A stretch of DNA of 64,000 nucleotides from Candidatus Woesearchaeota archaeon. GTDB lineage: Archaea > Nanobdellota > Nanobdellia > Woesearchaeales > UBA11576. Location: positions 128,116-192,115 of the forward strand of contig JABJCP010000013.1 in NCBI GenBank assembly GCA_018668595.1, in the 5' to 3' direction. The notes below the pieces were generated by a model. It was not told the origin of the DNA and searched no databases. It saw only the letters and a list, made by a program, of their open reading frames with translations. A program made the translations under genes and the position numbers. Of the stretch, positions 61,952-64,000 are shown in pieces (position 1 is the first letter of the stretch; every line of letters begins with the position of its first letter).

Positions 61952-62791
61952 TTATCTATCTTGTTTATTAAACTTGATTTGTCGTTTAGATTTTTTCAAA
62001 TAATTGTTATTTGAAACTATTAAATTCCCTGTTTTTTTCTCTAGCTCGTTTCTAGTATTTTTAGCCACCTCACCTCCTTCTTGTGCAGAATCTTTGCATT
62101 CATTAAAACCTTGAGAATTTTTTGCCACAGAAATGTCTGTTGTTGCCTTTTCGCTTAACATATTTAATATTAATTCCCAATCAGTCATGTGATCTCTAAG
62201 ATTTTGTTTTTTTAATCCTTTAAATTGTTTATATTCATTAACTGTTTTTCCAAATGCCGCCTTACTAATTTCATTTGTAAGTATTGCAAATTCAGTTCCT
62301 TCGTTTACACCTCTAATTTTCCATTCACTGGTTAATTCATCTCTTATTGCAATACCCCTGACTCTTTTTTCAATCCAGTTATTAGGATACCCTTTTGCCA
62401 AATATAGATCCCTCATTCTTTTTTGAGCTAACGCAGGATTTTTAATTTCTTCAACTCGTTCATAACCAACTCTTGCAAGCCACAACTTTAATGGTTCTGC
62501 TTTGGCCGAGGGAATAGATTGGATAATTCTGAATGCTCCTTCTGTATTAACACAATTAGACTTCCTTTTTTTACCATCTGGCGCAATTAATTCAAGGAGG
62601 GTACAAATTGTACCCCAGTTCGTACTAAGAATTGAATCTCTACTTCGCATTTTCTTTATGTACTGTTTGGGATCTGCACTATCTGTAAGAACTTTAACTA
62701 CATCCACTATAGAAAACCACCACTCATTACTATGCCAAGTTCTTCTAATATTATTTCCTTTAAAAACCATTAAACCATTGATTTTAGTCAT
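61952..62791 (-). CDS. Bro-N/DinD-type antirepressor-like protein
   Basis: 279 residues with GAGGTG before the ATG. The Bro-N domain covers the first 120 (NNIRRTWHSNEWWFSIVDVV, then CVNTEGAFRIIQSIPSAKAE and PLKLWLARVGYERVEEI). The second half is the associated conserved region (MRDLYLAKGYPNNWIEKRVR, GTEFAILTNEISKAAFGKT, LRDHMTDWELILNMLSEKAT). This family includes phage antirepressors and E. coli DinD. It is often found near mobile elements. Here it is beside tRNA-Ile, a common insertion site, but no other phage gene is present. Confidence 0.85.
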   Translation of the reverse strand: MTKINGLMVFKGNNIRRTWHSNEWWFSIVDVVKVLTDSADPKQYIKKMRSRDSILSTNWGTICTLLELIAPDGKKRKSNCVNTEGAFRIIQSIPSAKAEPLKLWLARVGYERVEEIKNPALAQKRMRDLYLAKGYPNNWIEKRVRGIAIRDELTSEWKIRGVNEGTEFAILTNEISKAAFGKTVNEYKQFKGLKKQNLRDHMTDWELILNMLSEKATTDISVAKNSQGFNECKDSAQEGGEVAKNTRNELEKKTGNLIVSNNNYLKKSKRQIKFNKQDR

Positions 62792-62840
62792 TTTATCACC
62801 TCATAATTGAATTAGAATAAGATTTATTTACTTTATAAGT

Positions 62841-62852
62841 TTCACGCGTGAA
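62841..62852. promoter_or_regulatory. 12-bp palindrome near the Bro-N promoter
   Basis: TTCACGCGTGAA, perfect, next to a TATA-like CTTATAAAG (62831-62839, minus) and followed by a tandem GTCCAGT repeat (62855-62868). Probably an operator for the Bro-N gene. The remaining 62870-63024 is AT-rich with a weak TTTCGACGAGAAAT match to repeat R and no gene. Confidence 0.45.
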
Positions 62853-63024
62853 TGTCCAGTGTCCAGTGGGTTTCGACGAGAAATCTTTCAAAATTGTTGA
62901 AATATTTTTAAAAAAGAGGTATGGATTTACGGAAAAGTTGAAAAATTTTTAGAATGTATAATTTTAAATTAATAAAAATAATAATTTGAAAGAATAAGTA
63001 AAAAAAAAATATTAAAATAAAAAA

Positions 63025-63990
63025 TTAAGCGGCTTTTCTAACTGCTGCCTGTGCTTGCTTGAAGTAACCTTCTTCCTGAGCAATAATAATTCTTATATTA
63101 TGCAAATAAGTTTCTTCAATACGATCAATTATTAATGCCTTAAGTTCTTTAGACTGTTTTTCAGTCAGAGCAGGAAGTTCATGTGCTCCAGCAGCTTTAC
63201 TTACTTCAATTATTAACTTGCTAAGCTCCTCATTCAAGTGATCCCATGTTGCAAAAACCATACGATCAAACTGAGTAAACTCATTAGTAATTTGTCCCTC
63301 TAAATCAACCAAAGATTTAATAAAATCATCCAATCCTTTTTTATTTTTGAAACTCTTACCTTTTCCAACATACTGTTCTAGTCTTTCAACACCTTTCTCA
63401 TCTTTAACAGCATGCCGAATAAGACCTCTTTCTTTTCGATATTTAAAGTATCCTTCTTTAACAAAAGCATCTCCTAAAACATTTGAAAAACCAGCTCTTC
63501 CAACTCGACGAGCATAAGTTGCATTAAGATTTTCTCTATGTTTTTCTAGTGTATTTTTCCATTTATCCAAAACATTTTTGAATGCTGCTTTAATTTTCTT
63601 AGCATTATCATCAGAAATTCTACCTTTTTTCTTCATCTGTTCAATGTCTTCTGCTAAAGTCTCCACTTCTAACAAATCATGTTTCTCAAACAAAGCAGAA
63701 GAGTGCAACAAATGATAAAGTCGTGTACAGTCAGCAATAATAATTGCAAAAGAATGTTCAATATGATTTTCTGCTTTTCTTATCAAATGTTTTTCTATAT
63801 CTTCATGCAAATGAGCAAGATACCCTTCTAATTGCTTAGGTGACTTGTAAGATGCTCCTTTGGATTGCAATCTCATAGCCATAGATCTTAAAAACTTATT
63901 AGCGTCCTCTCCTTTAATTCCTGCAATATGTACTTTACTTAAAGCAGCCTGTACTTTTTCTTTAAGTTCATCAAACTTTTTTTGATTCAT
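63025..63990 (-). CDS. Helical protein of unknown function
   Basis: 321 residues from the ATG at 63990, which follows GGTG; the frame stays open to the window edge. Nearly all charged helix, for example LEGYLAHLHEDIEKHLIRKA, with a central region rich in Arg/Lys (YARRVGRAGFSNVLGDAFVK). No membrane segment or catalytic motif. It ends in QAQAAVRKAA. Not recognised; the gene probably begins here, but an upstream start outside the window cannot be ruled out. Confidence 0.65.
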   Translation of the reverse strand: MNQKKFDELKEKVQAALSKVHIAGIKGEDANKFLRSMAMRLQSKGASYKSPKQLEGYLAHLHEDIEKHLIRKAENHIEHSFAIIIADCTRLYHLLHSSALFEKHDLLEVETLAEDIEQMKKKGRISDDNAKKIKAAFKNVLDKWKNTLEKHRENLNATYARRVGRAGFSNVLGDAFVKEGYFKYRKERGLIRHAVKDEKGVERLEQYVGKGKSFKNKKGLDDFIKSLVDLEGQITNEFTQFDRMVFATWDHLNEELSKLIIEVSKAAGAHELPALTEKQSKELKALIIDRIEETYLHNIRIIIAQEEGYFKQAQAAVRKAA

Positions 63991-64000
63991 AATAAACACC

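Overview
The window is AT-rich archaeal DNA that reads normally with the standard genetic code. Evidence for an archaeon: TATA boxes about 26 bases upstream of start codons, giving many apparently leaderless genes; two intron-bearing tRNA genes; an RNase P Rpr2/Rpp21 subunit; a DUF357 protein; a Dph2 fragment; and three double-module Lrp/AsnC regulators. The style (small AT-rich genome, many orphan surface proteins, lipobox proteins, unusually disrupted tRNAs) suggests a DPANN lineage such as Woesearchaeota or Pacearchaeota. That placement is inference; no marker gene here fixes it.

Layout. 1-600: end of a membrane protein and a DUF357 gene. 617-9786 (minus): a block of 17 consecutive genes, nearly all with signal peptides, lipobox-like Cys or one N-terminal membrane anchor. 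They include two expanded families of small Cys-containing proteins, a beta-propeller lipoprotein and an M43/pappalysin-type zinc metalloprotease. 9940: a divergent Lrp/AsnC regulator. 11022-21812: three paralogous very large or large proteins (1530, 927 and 567 aa) sharing a cytoplasmic domain, two of them with a membrane segment and large ectodomain, plus two small exported proteins on the other strand. 21995-24101: an HAD phosphatase and a metallophosphoesterase. 24252-32264: a 2670-residue surface protein built mainly of Cys/Trp repeats. 32481-34655: RNase P subunit and a coiled-coil membrane protein.

34793-37112: an IS-type transposase, a divergent AbrB-like/HTH pair, and a divergent membrane-protein/HTH pair sharing one TATA box flanked by two operators. 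37338-45047: mostly unrecognised plus-strand genes, several preceded by the same leader sequence, with a strongly structured 176-base non-coding element. 45166-50514: a Dph2 N-terminal fragment, a RelE-like toxin, a HEPN/nucleotidyltransferase module flanked by direct repeats, a CoiA-type zinc finger protein and a LysM protein. 50568-54037: two tandem LamG proteins with PEF-CTERM-like tails and an Lrp/AsnC regulator. 54936-57456: two more nucleotidyltransferase modules.

57531-61003: a segment bounded by tRNA-Asn fragments. It contains an intact intron-bearing tRNA-Asn(GUU), a third Lrp/AsnC gene, an orphan gene, and a three-gene operon ending in a caspase/CHAT-like peptidase candidate. 61114-64000: a YkgJ-type Cys-cluster protein, a tRNA-Ile(GAU) apparently interrupted by three introns (D-loop, anticodon loop, T-loop), a Bro-N/DinD-type gene and a helical protein.

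The best candidates for something new are the triply interrupted tRNA-Ile, the tRNA-Asn-bounded segment with the peptidase operon, the three-paralogue membrane system with its small exported neighbours, and the structured element at 41370-41545.
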